In this document: positions 20,254 through 28,083 of the stretch, piece by piece
Layout: each line of letters opens with the position of its first letter
Position numbering within the stretch: position 1 is the first letter of the stretch
Source of the DNA: Actinomycetota bacterium
GTDB lineage: Bacteria; Actinomycetota; Thermoleophilia; UBA2241
Assembly: GCA_003164655.1 (NCBI GenBank)
Contig: PLTW01000126.1
Coordinates: forward strand, 1 to 28,276
Direction: 5' to 3'
DNA: 28,276 bases
Program-made: the position numbers and the translations under genes
Notes under the pieces: model-generated
Told to the model about the DNA's origin: nothing
What the model saw: the letters and a program-made list of their open reading frames with translations, nothing else
Databases searched by the model: none

Positions 20254-21741
20254 CTAGAAGACGACCTGCGCGGGTTCGATACCGAGCTCTCTTTCGCTGC
20301 TCTCGACGATCGACCGCAGTGTCGCGAGCACCTCTGCGGAGAGTGGCTCGGGCACGTGGCTTTCGAGGAGCCGTCGGGCGGCGGCGGTCGCGTTGTGGTG
20401 CAGGTCGCCGCCGCCGGCCGCCTCCCAGTCTTCTCGCACGCGGCGGTCGATGAGCCTGGGCTGCGACTGAGCGCGCATGTACTTGTAGGTGCTGTCGAGG
20501 CTCAGAAAGTCGCCGTGCGCGCCGACCGCGTGGATGTCGTCGACCATCAACAGCTCGTCTGTCACCGGGATGCCACCGAGTGCGAACTTGATGAGCCGCG
20601 CGAATTCGCAGTCCATGAGCAGCTGACCGTAATCGAAGGTGACGCCCGACTCGAGCATCCCCAGGCCGTAGATCAGGTTGGCCCCTGCCAACGCTGGAAG
20701 CAGGCCCGTGAGAGTCTTCTCGTGACCGGACTGCGCGTCACCCAGTTTGGCGTCACCCTACGCACCGGCGACCCAGCTCGGCAGCAGGTAGAAGCGCGCG
20801 AGCTGGGCCACCGCGGCGCCGATCAGGCCGCACTCGGGACTGCCCACCGAGGCCGAGGCCAGGCGCAGGTCCATGGCGGTCGTCGAGCTGCCGTAGATCA
20901 CCGGCGTGCCCCGCGCCGTCAGCTGGGCCAGGGTGATGCCCGAGAGCACCTCGGCGTTGTGGGTGACGAGGGTACCCGCCAGCGACACCGGCGACGACGC
21001 GCCGGCCATCGCCATGCTCAGTACGTTGACCGTGGCGCCGGCCCGCGCCGAACCCATGATGATCTCGCAGCAGTCCTGCACGAGCTTGAGAGGGCTCACG
21101 GGGCAGGTGATGAACGAGACCAGCGGCCGGCGGCGCAGGGCTTCGGCGCCGCCCACCACGGCGGCCGCCATCTCGACGATCTTCTTGAGCAGTCGACCAT
21201 TGATGGGGCCGATGAAGACGTGCTTGGTCGTGTTGGCCAGGATCGCCTCGGCGTTGTGCAGCGGGACCGCGTCCTGGGGGACGTCGTGAGCGCCGACGGG
21301 ACGCTCCAGCACGTCGATCTCAGGCAGGGCGTCGATCAGACGGGCAGCTTCGGCGACATCGCGCTTGGTCGGTTCGCGCAGCTCGCCCGAGTCGATGTCG
21401 GTGACCTTGATGCCCTCACCGAAGTTGGTAAAGCCGACCCGGCCCGATTCGAGCACCACGTCGCCGGCAGCCGTGCGGCCGCAGAGCGTGATCGTCGGCG
21501 GAGCGCAGCGAATCGCGTCGTCGACCACGTGAGGTGGGATGCGCACGATCCGGGCCGCACGATCGACCTCGGCGCCGCCGTCGGCAAACGCGTCGAGGGC
21601 ATCATCGTCTTCGACCCAGACGCCGGTTCGCTGCAGGACTTCGAGCGTCGCCAGATGGATGTCCATGAGCTCGTCGTCGGTGAAGACCTTCAGACTCAGA
21701 CCCCCGGAACCGCGACGCCCGGCGTTGGCGTTTCTCTTCAT
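20254..21741 (-). CDS. mttB: Trimethylamine:corrinoid methyltransferase MttB with in-frame amber (pyrrolysine) codon
   Basis: Read through one TAG, the frame gives 495 residues, the usual MttB length. ATG 21741 has AGGAGG upstream. The TIM-barrel family pattern runs across the whole length: LEVLQRTGVWVEDDDAL near the start, FGEGIKVTDIDSGELREPT, GPINGRLLKKIVEMAAA, then SWVAGA-[TAG]-GDAKLGDAQSGHEK and TGLLPALAGANLIYGLGML, SGVTFDYGQLLMD. The amber is codon 328, within the conserved region where M. barkeri MttB has pyrrolysine 334. Pyrrolysine binds the methylamine so that its methyl can pass to a corrinoid protein. No mttC or pyl genes lie in the window. Non-Pyl relatives (glycine betaine MtgB and others) carry a sense codon here, so amber suggests trimethylamine as substrate. 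A disabling nonsense mutation is the alternative. Confidence 0.85.
20758..20760 (-). other. In-frame amber codon, probable pyrrolysine site
   Basis: TAG at codon 328 of mttB. 22 intact, family-like codons follow before the first alternative start, and another 145 in the same frame. The flanking residues (VAGA before, GDAK after) fit the conserved region around Pyl in MttB. Needs pylT and pylSBCD elsewhere in the genome. Confidence 0.8.
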
Positions 21742-21804
21742 GGCCGACCTCCTCTCGAACCAGGCACGCGACAGCTCGTGCTCGAGCACGCGTCGCGCTC
21801 CAGC

Positions 21805-21810
21805 ATTATG
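21805..21810 (-). promoter_or_regulatory. Possible -10 box for mttB
   Basis: CATAAT on the minus strand, 63 bp before the start codon. No clear -35. Weak evidence. Confidence 0.3.
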
Positions 21811-21911
21811 CGCCCCTCGAGCCGCGTCGGCATAGGGCCGCCGCCGGGAACGGACGGCCCGGGGCGCGGACCGGCGTTGCCGCCGGGGGCGCCGGCCGCT
21901 AGGCTTTGCCC

Positions 21912-22880
21912 ATGACCACCGAGCGGCTCCGCGTGCTGATCGTCGCCAACATGTACCCGTCGCCGTCGCGCCCGTCGTACGGCGTGTTCGTGGCCGACCA
22001 GGTGGCGGCCCTGCGCGCCACCGGCGAAGCCGACGTCGAGGTCTTTCACTGGGACGCCCGGCGCCGGCCCTGGCGCTACGCCCTCGCGGCGCTCGAGCTC
22101 GCCCTGACCAGAGTCGACGCCGATGTCGTGCACGCCCACTATGGGCTATCGGGCGTGGTCGCGCTGGCCGCGCCGCGGCGCATCCCGCTGGTGCTCACCG
22201 TCCACGGGCGCGACTGCCATCATGCCGTCGTCAAGCGCCTCACCGGGCTCGTCGCCCGGCGCGCCGCGGCGGTCGTGGCAGTCTCCGACGACCTCGCCCG
22301 GCGCTGCCCGTTCCCGGTGACCGCCGTCATCCCGCCGGGGGTCGACCTCGAGCAGTTTCGGCCTCTTCCCCGCCGCGAGGCGCGCGCCCGGCTGGGCCTC
22401 GACGGCGCAGCGGACCGGCGCCTGGTCATCTTTCCGGCCGACCCGCGGCGCCCCGAAAAACGCTTTGCCGACGCTCGCGCGCTGGTCGATCGCCTCGTGG
22501 CCGGCGAGTGCGACGTGGAGCTGCGCGCGGTCCACGGACGCCCACGCGCCGAGATGCCGCTCTGGCTGAACGCCGCCGACGCCGTCGTGATCACCTCGCA
22601 ACGCGAGGGCTACGGGCTGGCCTGCGTCGAAGCGCTGGCCTGCGACGTGCCCGTCCTTTCCACGCCGGTCGGAGTGGCGCCGGCGCTGCTGGCCGGCCTC
22701 GACGGCTGCCTGTGCGCGCCCTTCGACGCTGTGCGCTGGGGGGCGCATCTCGAGACGGTGCTGGCCCGCGGCGATGCCCGAATAGCCGGACGCGCCGTCG
22801 CGGAGACTCAGAGCCTCGCCGAAACGGCGCGCCGTACGCTGCAGCTCTACCGCGGGCTTCAGACTGCAGTGACCCGGTAG
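21912..22880 (+). CDS. Glycosyltransferase family 4 (GT-B fold)
   Basis: 322 residues from ATG 21912. The N-terminal domain has the Rossmann strand VLIVANMYPSPSRPSYGVFV and DVVHAHYGLSGVVAL, then VLTVHGRDCH. The C-terminal nucleotide-sugar domain has IPPGVDLEQFRPL and the E-x7-E motif in REGYGLACVEALACDVPVL. This is the retaining GT4 pattern used to build lipid-linked or cell-surface glycans. It is shorter than most members (about 370-400), mainly through a compact C-terminal domain. The TTG at 21906 could be an alternative start. The last 22 bp overlap the convergent small gene. No link to the neighbouring metabolic genes is visible. Confidence 0.85.
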   Translation: MTTERLRVLIVANMYPSPSRPSYGVFVADQVAALRATGEADVEVFHWDARRRPWRYALAALELALTRVDADVVHAHYGLSGVVALAAPRRIPLVLTVHGRDCHHAVVKRLTGLVARRAAAVVAVSDDLARRCPFPVTAVIPPGVDLEQFRPLPRREARARLGLDGAADRRLVIFPADPRRPEKRFADARALVDRLVAGECDVELRAVHGRPRAEMPLWLNAADAVVITSQREGYGLACVEALACDVPVLSTPVGVAPALLAGLDGCLCAPFDAVRWGAHLETVLARGDARIAGRAVAETQSLAETARRTLQLYRGLQTAVTR

Positions 22881-23098
22881 CCGGCGATCTGCTCGTCGGC
22901 GGCCAGGACACCCGCGAGGTCGCCTTCGCGGGTCACCGGCGCGTGCAGCATGTACTCGTCGCCGCCAATGTTCACGACCTGGCCGGGCCGGGCCGCGAAC
23001 GGGAGGCAGATCCGAGCGGCGATGCCGCGCGTGCGAACGTCGCGAAGGGCCGACCGAAAGGCTGCGTACTCGATGTGGCCGTTCATTGTCATGCCCAT
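22859..23098 (-). CDS. Small hypothetical protein, up to 79 aa
   Basis: Three in-frame ATGs (23098, 23092, 23086) are close together and none has a convincing Shine-Dalgarno site, so the start is uncertain. The protein begins MNGHIEYAAFRSALRDVR after the third ATG and continues with a beta-rich C-terminal part (QVVNIGGDEYMLHAPVTREG, then IAGYRVTAV). It is small, soluble and lacks cysteine pairs. It lies after hypE but beyond a strong hairpin, so it may be a separate transcript. No function can be assigned. Confidence 0.5.
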   Translation of the reverse strand: MGMTMNGHIEYAAFRSALRDVRTRGIAARICLPFAARPGQVVNIGGDEYMLHAPVTREGDLAGVLAADEQIAGYRVTAV

Positions 23099-23190
23099 GG
23101 TATCGGGCGCCGTCGCCCAACCTTTACGAGGCTCCGTTCGCAGCCCTGGCGACGCCGCGAGCGCAGCCGCTGCGGCAGTCGTGTCGGGGC

Positions 23191-23221
23191 CGGCGCCGCG
23201 CCCACCGCGAGCGCGGCGCCG
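23191..23221 (-). terminator. Hairpin after hypE
   Basis: CGGCGCCGCGC (23191-23201) and GCGCGGCGCCG (23211-23221), an 11-bp perfect stem with a 9-base loop, begin 7 bases after the hypE stop. Likely ends the hyp operon transcript; no T tract. Confidence 0.55.
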
Positions 23222-23228
23222 CGCTCCT

Positions 23229-24242
23229 TTAGCAGATGCGCGGCAGCAGCTCGCCCACCGGCATGTCGACGACGCGGCGGGTGCCGTAAGGCGTGCGCAG
23301 CGCGACGCGGCCGGGATGCTGCGCCACAAGGGTGCCGATGCGCGCTGCGCGGGCGCCCTCCGTCCGCCCGCGCAGCGCGCCCAGCACCGCCTCCGCTCCC
23401 TCGGGCGCCACGGCGAGCACCATCTTGCCTTCGTTGGCCAGGGCCAGCGGGTCGTAGCCCAGCAGGCTGCAGGCGGAGCGCACCGCCGCCGAGACCGGCA
23501 GCGCGTCCTCGTCGACATCGATCCCGAGGCCGGTCTCCTCGGCGAGCTCGGCGAGCACGGTCGCGAGGCCGCCGCGCGTGGGATCGCGCAGAAAATGCAC
23601 GGTAGTGCCGCCCGCGGCCAGGGCCGCCTCGACAAGACCCCAGAGCGGCGCGCAGTCGCTTTGCACGTCGAGCGTGAAGTGAAAGTCGCCGCGCGCCGCC
23701 AGCACGGCGAGAGCGTGGTCGCCCAGCGTGCCCGACAGCAGCAGCACGTCGCCCGCGACGGCCGCGGCGGCCGCGACCTCGTGATCGACCACGATCTCCC
23801 CCACGCCCGTCGTGGTGATGAACAGGCCGTCCGCGGCGCCGCGCTGCACGACCTTCGTGTCGCCGGTGACGATCGCCACCGGCGCCTCGGCGGCCGTGGC
23901 CGCCATGCTGGCGCAGATCTCGTGCAGCCGGGCCATCTCGAACCCTTCTTCGATGACGAAAGCGGCGGCGAGGCCGAGCGGCCTCGCCGCCGCCGTCGCC
24001 AGATCGTTGACCGTGCCGGCCACCGCGAGCCGGCCGATGTCGCCGCCGGCAAAGACGAGCGGCTGCACGACGTGAGCGTCGGTCGTGAGCGCGATGCGCC
24101 CCGCCGCCACCAGGGCGGCGGCATCGTCGAGGCGCGCCAGGACGGGGTTGTCGAAATGAGCCAGGAACACGTCGCGCACGAGGTCGCGGTAGAGCCGCCC
24201 ACCGCTGCCGTGACCGAGCAGGATGCGCGCCCCGTCAGACAC
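23229..24242 (-). CDS. hypE: [NiFe] hydrogenase maturation protein HypE
   Basis: 337 residues from GTG 24242, whose start overlaps the hypD stop (GTGTCTGA); GTG 24248 is also possible. The PurM-like fold is clear: ILLGHGSGGRLYRDL at the N-terminus, TDAHVVQPLVF, GTVNDLATAAARPL, FLRDPTRGGLATVL, and LANEGKMVLAV. It ends in PRIC: the C-terminal cysteine carries the carbamoyl group that HypE dehydrates with ATP to a thiocyanate, donor of the CN ligands of the [NiFe] site. It receives the carbamoyl from HypF. All expected motifs are present, so the gene looks functional. Confidence 0.95.
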   Translation of the reverse strand: MSDGARILLGHGSGGRLYRDLVRDVFLAHFDNPVLARLDDAAALVAAGRIALTTDAHVVQPLVFAGGDIGRLAVAGTVNDLATAAARPLGLAAAFVIEEGFEMARLHEICASMAATAAEAPVAIVTGDTKVVQRGAADGLFITTTGVGEIVVDHEVAAAAAVAGDVLLLSGTLGDHALAVLAARGDFHFTLDVQSDCAPLWGLVEAALAAGGTTVHFLRDPTRGGLATVLAELAEETGLGIDVDEDALPVSAAVRSACSLLGYDPLALANEGKMVLAVAPEGAEAVLGALRGRTEGARAARIGTLVAQHPGRVALRTPYGTRRVVDMPVGELLPRIC

Positions 24243-25335
24243 GGCCACCGCCCGACAGGTCGAGCGCCCGGTAGCGAAAGTGGGCCGCGCACGAGCCCTC
24301 GCTGGAGACCATGCAGGCGCCCACCGGCATCTCGGGCGTGCAGCGGCGGCCGAACAGCGGACAGTCGGGCGGGTCGATGACGCCGCGCAGCACCTCGCCG
24401 CAGCGACAGCCGGCCGGCTCCTCGGGCGCCCCCGGGTCGACCGTGAAGCGCTCTTCGGCAGCATAGGCGCGAAACTCGGCGCTCAGGCGCAAGCCCGAGT
24501 CGGGAATGGCGCCCAGGCCGCGCCAGACGGCGTCGCAGGGCTCGAACACGCGGGCGATGACATCCTGGGCCACACGGTTGCCCGCCGCCGTCACGGCGCG
24601 CCTATAGCCGATCTCGATGGCCGGTCGCTCCTGGCGGGCCAGCATGAGCAGCGCGGTGAGCACGTCGTCGGCCGTAAAGCCGGCCACCACCCCGCCGACG
24701 CCATACTCGGAGGCCAGGAACCGAAAGCAGTCGCTGCCGGTCACCACGCTCACGTGGCCGGGCAAAATGAAGCCGTCGATGCGCGACTCGCCCGAGTCGA
24801 GCAGGGCGCGCAGGGCGCCCGGCATCGTCTTGTGCAGGGAAAGGACGGAGAAGTTCGGCAGACCGCGCTCGCGGGCCACAAGCAGCGCGCCGGCCACGGT
24901 CGGCGCCGTAGTCTCGAAGCCGATGCCGACCAGCACGAGCTGGCGGTCGGGCTCGGCGGCGGCCAGATCGACGGCGTCGACCGGCGAGTAGACGACGCGC
25001 ACGTCGGCCCCGGCGGCGCGCTCGACAGCCAGGCTGCTACGCGAGCTCGGCACGCGCACGAGATCGCCGAAGGTGGCGATGGTGACGCCGGGCAGGCGCG
25101 ACAGGGCGACGACCACGTCGAGATCGCCGACGGCCGTCACACACACCGGACAGCCCGGACCGGAGACCAGGCGCATGCCCGGCGGCAGCAGGTCGCGCAG
25201 GCCGTAGCGCGAGACGGCCATGGTGTGGGTGCCGCAGACCTCCATGTAGGTGCGCTCGAGTTGTCCGACACGGGCCAGAGCAGCCGCCAGGCCGGCAACG
25301 CGTGCGGCGTCGGACGAGCTCCCGGGCGGTGTCAT
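24235..25335 (-). CDS. hypD: [NiFe] hydrogenase maturation protein HypD
   Basis: 366 residues. Conserved motifs: MEVCGTHTMAVSRYGLRDLL near the start, GPGCPVCVT with the redox-active cysteine pair, GIGFETTAPT, LPGHVSVVTGS, and the C-terminal [4Fe-4S] ligands in CRCGEVLRGVI, PDCPLFG, CTPEMPVGACMVSSEGSC. HypD is the scaffold, with HypC, on which Fe(CN)2CO is assembled before transfer to the hydrogenase large subunit. ATG 25335 lies 23 bp after the hypC stop; the Shine-Dalgarno site is weak. It overlaps hypE by 8 bp. Confidence 0.96.
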   Translation of the reverse strand: MTPPGSSSDAARVAGLAAALARVGQLERTYMEVCGTHTMAVSRYGLRDLLPPGMRLVSGPGCPVCVTAVGDLDVVVALSRLPGVTIATFGDLVRVPSSRSSLAVERAAGADVRVVYSPVDAVDLAAAEPDRQLVLVGIGFETTAPTVAGALLVARERGLPNFSVLSLHKTMPGALRALLDSGESRIDGFILPGHVSVVTGSDCFRFLASEYGVGGVVAGFTADDVLTALLMLARQERPAIEIGYRRAVTAAGNRVAQDVIARVFEPCDAVWRGLGAIPDSGLRLSAEFRAYAAEERFTVDPGAPEEPAGCRCGEVLRGVIDPPDCPLFGRRCTPEMPVGACMVSSEGSCAAHFRYRALDLSGGGRV

Positions 25336-25358
25336 CGGCGGGTCTCGGGCCGGCCCGT

Positions 25359-25640
25359 CTAGATGGAGGGGTCGTGCGGTCGCCCGGCGTGGGGCCCGGC
25401 GGAGGGTCCGGGCTCGTCGTCGGCGCCCATGGCGACGATCTCGTCGAACAGCGCGAGGCGACCGGCGGCGTCGTCTGAGTCGAGTACGGCGATGGCAAAG
25501 CCGGCGTGCACGAGCACGAAGTCGCCCACCCGGGCGTCGGGCACGAGCATGAGGCTCGTCTTTTGCACCAGGCCGTCGGCCGCGATGGTGGCGGCGGTCC
25601 CGTCGGTGGCAGTGATGCGCATGGGTATGGCGAGGCACAT
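25359..25640 (-). CDS. hypC: [NiFe] hydrogenase maturation chaperone HypC
   Basis: 93 residues. Starts MCLAIPMRI, the HypC/HybG signature in which the N-terminal cysteine holds iron and contacts HypD. VGDFVLVHAGFAIAVLD follows in the OB-fold core. The last 20 residues are a variable, Pro/Gly-rich tail longer than usual. ATG 25640 comes four bases after the hypF stop; it ends in TAG. Confidence 0.95.
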   Translation of the reverse strand: MCLAIPMRITATDGTAATIAADGLVQKTSLMLVPDARVGDFVLVHAGFAIAVLDSDDAAGRLALFDEIVAMGADDEPGPSAGPHAGRPHDPSI

Positions 25641-25644
25641 GGGA

Positions 25645-28083
25645 TCAGCGCTCCAGCGAGTCGGGCGAGGGATCGAGCAGACCGCGTCTGCGCAGCACAG
25701 TATAGCCCGCCACGACAGCCTGCCCAAACGAGAGCCCGCCGTCGTTGGCCGGCAGGCGCGCGTGCGTCAGCACGGTGAAGCGCTCGGCGGTCAGGACGTC
25801 CTCGCAGAGGTCGGTGAGCAGGCGGTTCTGAAAGACTCCGCCCGACAGGGCGACCATGGAGAGGCCGGTGTCGCGGCGCGCCGCCCGGCACGACTCGAGG
25901 GCGATCGCCGCCACGGTGGCGTGCAGGCGCGAGCCGATCGTGCCGGGCGAGACGTGGGCCTCGAGGTCGGTAAGCACGCCGTCGAAGAGCGCGGCGAGCC
26001 GCACGACGTGCGGCGCGCCGCGCTCCCCCGCCGCGGCAAGCTCGAAGCCGTACGGCGCCGCGCCCGCCGCCGAGATCATCTCGAGCTCGATGGCGGCCTG
26101 GCCTTCGTAGGTCACGGCGGCGCGGCCGCCGGCCAGCGCCGCCACGGCGTCAAAGAGCCGGCCGGCGCTCGAGGTGAGCGGCGCGTTCAGGCCCGAGTCG
26201 ACCTGGGCGGTCACGGCGGCAAGCTCGTCGTCGTCGATCGCAAACCCGGCCCGCCGCGCGCGCTCGACACCCGGCGAGCCCAGCAGCGCGAGCAGGAAGC
26301 CGGCGGCGGTGCGCACCGGTCGCGTGATGGCCAGCGCGCCGCCGGCCAGCGGCAGGTACTCGAGATGGGCGAAGCGCCGCGAGTGCTCGAGGTCGCAGAT
26401 CAGGATCTCGCCGCCCCAGAGCGCGCCGTCGTCGCCGTAGCCCAGACCGTCCAGGCTCACGCCGATGGCCGGCCCGGAATGCCCGTTCTCGGCCAGACAC
26501 GACACGATGTGAGCATGATGGTGCTGCACGCCGACCGCCTCGAGCGGCGCCGCCTCGCCCCGTGCGGCGGGGCCCGCGACAGGCGCCGCCTGGGCCCCTC
26601 GAGCGATGCGCGCCAGCGCGTACTTGGTCGCCAGGTACTCGGGGTGCAGATCGTAGGCCACGGCCTCGGGTGTAAGGCGAAAGAGGCGCTCGTAGAGCGC
26701 GATGCTCGCCTCGAAGTGCTCGAGCGTCTCCAGGTTCTCGAGGTCGCCGATGTGCTGCGACAGAAACGCGTTGCGCTCGCGCGTAAGGCAGAACGTGTTC
26801 TTCAGCTCGGCGCCGCAGGCCAGCACCTGGGGCAGCTCGCGCGGCAGCTCCAGCGGGAACGGCGCGTAGCCCCGCGAGCGTCTGACCAGGCGGGGACGCT
26901 CGCGCCGCACGATGGCCACCGAGTCGTCGTAGCGGGCCACGATCTCGCGGTCGTGCACGAGGTGGTAGTCGGGGATGCCGGCGAGGCGTCCGATGTCGGC
27001 GATGTCGGCCACGATCGGCTCCTCGGCCAGATTGCCGCTGGTCATGACCAGCGGCCGGCCGGCCGCCTCAAGCAGCAGGATGTGCAGGGGTGTGTAGGGC
27101 AGCATGACGCCGAGATAGCGCTGATTTACGGCGACCTCGGGTCCGATCGCGCCCGCTTGCCACTCGACCAGCACGATGGGATGCTCGACCGCGGCCAGCA
27201 GCTCCCGTTCGGCGGCGGTCGGGCGGCAATGAGCGGCGACCTGCTCGAGGTCGCGAAACATCACGGCCAGCGGCTTGTGGGGGCGGCGCTTGCGCTCCTT
27301 CAGGCGCCGCACGGCCGCCTCGTCGGTGGCGTCGCAAGCCAGGTGGAACCCGCCGAGGCCCTTGACGGCCACGATCGCGCCGTCGCACAGCAGCCGGGCT
27401 GTCCGAGCGATGGGCTCGTAACCGCCGCTGGCCAGCACGATGCCGCCCTCCCCGCCGGAGCGGACGTCGACAAGGGTCACCTGCGGCCCGCAGACCGGGC
27501 AGGCGTTGGGCTCGGCGTGAAAGCGCCGGTCGGTCGGGTCGCCGTACTCTCGCAGGCAGGCCGGGCACATCGGGAAGGCCCGCATGGAGGTGCGCCGGCG
27601 GTCGTAGGGCAGGTCGTCGATGATCGTGATCCGCGGACCGCAGTTGGTGCAGTTGGTGAACGGATAGCGGTAGCGGCGGTCGGACGGCTCGAGCAGCTCG
27701 CGGCGGCAGTCGTCGCAGGTGGCGATGTCGGGCGAGACGAGCTGGTAGGCCGAAGGATCGGCGGCGCTTTCCAGTATGGAGAACTGAGCGGCGCCCTCGG
27801 CCGTGGCCGGCTCGTCGTCGAGGGCGGCGATGAAGGCGCGTGGCGGCGTTTCGCGCGGCAGAGCCGCGCGAAACGCCGCCACGCGCTCGGCGCCGCCCTC
27901 GATCTGGATCTCCACTCCGGCCGAGGTGTTTCGCACCCAGCCGTTCACGCCGCAGCGCAGCGCCAGGTTGTAGACGAACGGCCGAAAGCCGACTCCCTGT
28001 ACCACGCCGCGCACGCGCAGTCGGCGCGCGCTCGCCTCGCCCGGCGCACCCTCTCCGCGCGCCGCGGGCGTCACGTCGGACAT
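25645..28083 (-). CDS. hypF: Carbamoyltransferase HypF
   Basis: 812 residues. The domains appear in the known order: acylphosphatase-like (about 20-105, with RGVVQGVGFRPFVYN), two zinc fingers (CDDC...CTNC and CPAC...CPVC, about 115-200), a YrdC-like domain (about 205-395, with KGLGGFHLACDA and KRRPHKPLAVM), and a Kae1/TobZ-like C-terminal domain with VQHHHAHIVSCLAENG as metal site and ALSGGVFQNRLLTD near the end. HypF uses carbamoyl phosphate and ATP to carbamoylate the HypE C-terminal cysteine. ATG 28083, with AGAGGAT upstream, overlaps the preceding gene by 13 bp. The N-terminal 18 residues are low-complexity. Confidence 0.95.
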   Translation of the reverse strand: MSDVTPAARGEGAPGEASARRLRVRGVVQGVGFRPFVYNLALRCGVNGWVRNTSAGVEIQIEGGAERVAAFRAALPRETPPRAFIAALDDEPATAEGAAQFSILESAADPSAYQLVSPDIATCDDCRRELLEPSDRRYRYPFTNCTNCGPRITIIDDLPYDRRRTSMRAFPMCPACLREYGDPTDRRFHAEPNACPVCGPQVTLVDVRSGGEGGIVLASGGYEPIARTARLLCDGAIVAVKGLGGFHLACDATDEAAVRRLKERKRRPHKPLAVMFRDLEQVAAHCRPTAAERELLAAVEHPIVLVEWQAGAIGPEVAVNQRYLGVMLPYTPLHILLLEAAGRPLVMTSGNLAEEPIVADIADIGRLAGIPDYHLVHDREIVARYDDSVAIVRRERPRLVRRSRGYAPFPLELPRELPQVLACGAELKNTFCLTRERNAFLSQHIGDLENLETLEHFEASIALYERLFRLTPEAVAYDLHPEYLATKYALARIARGAQAAPVAGPAARGEAAPLEAVGVQHHHAHIVSCLAENGHSGPAIGVSLDGLGYGDDGALWGGEILICDLEHSRRFAHLEYLPLAGGALAITRPVRTAAGFLLALLGSPGVERARRAGFAIDDDELAAVTAQVDSGLNAPLTSSAGRLFDAVAALAGGRAAVTYEGQAAIELEMISAAGAAPYGFELAAAGERGAPHVVRLAALFDGVLTDLEAHVSPGTIGSRLHATVAAIALESCRAARRDTGLSMVALSGGVFQNRLLTDLCEDVLTAERFTVLTHARLPANDGGLSFGQAVVAGYTVLRRRGLLDPSPDSLER

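Noticed and set aside
20254..20691. Separate 145-aa gene downstream of a truncated MttB
   Set aside because: It starts at an internal TTG, has no ribosome site, and continues the MttB sequence in the same frame through the amber codon, so it is the second half of one gene.
20218..21915. 565-codon plus-strand frame opposite mttB
   Set aside because: Shadow of mttB; the minus-strand product is a clear family member with good ribosome sites.
22859..24292. 477-codon minus-strand frame covering hypE in another frame
   Set aside because: Only its last 79 codons look like a real protein; the upstream part is a shadow of hypE and crosses the terminator hairpin.
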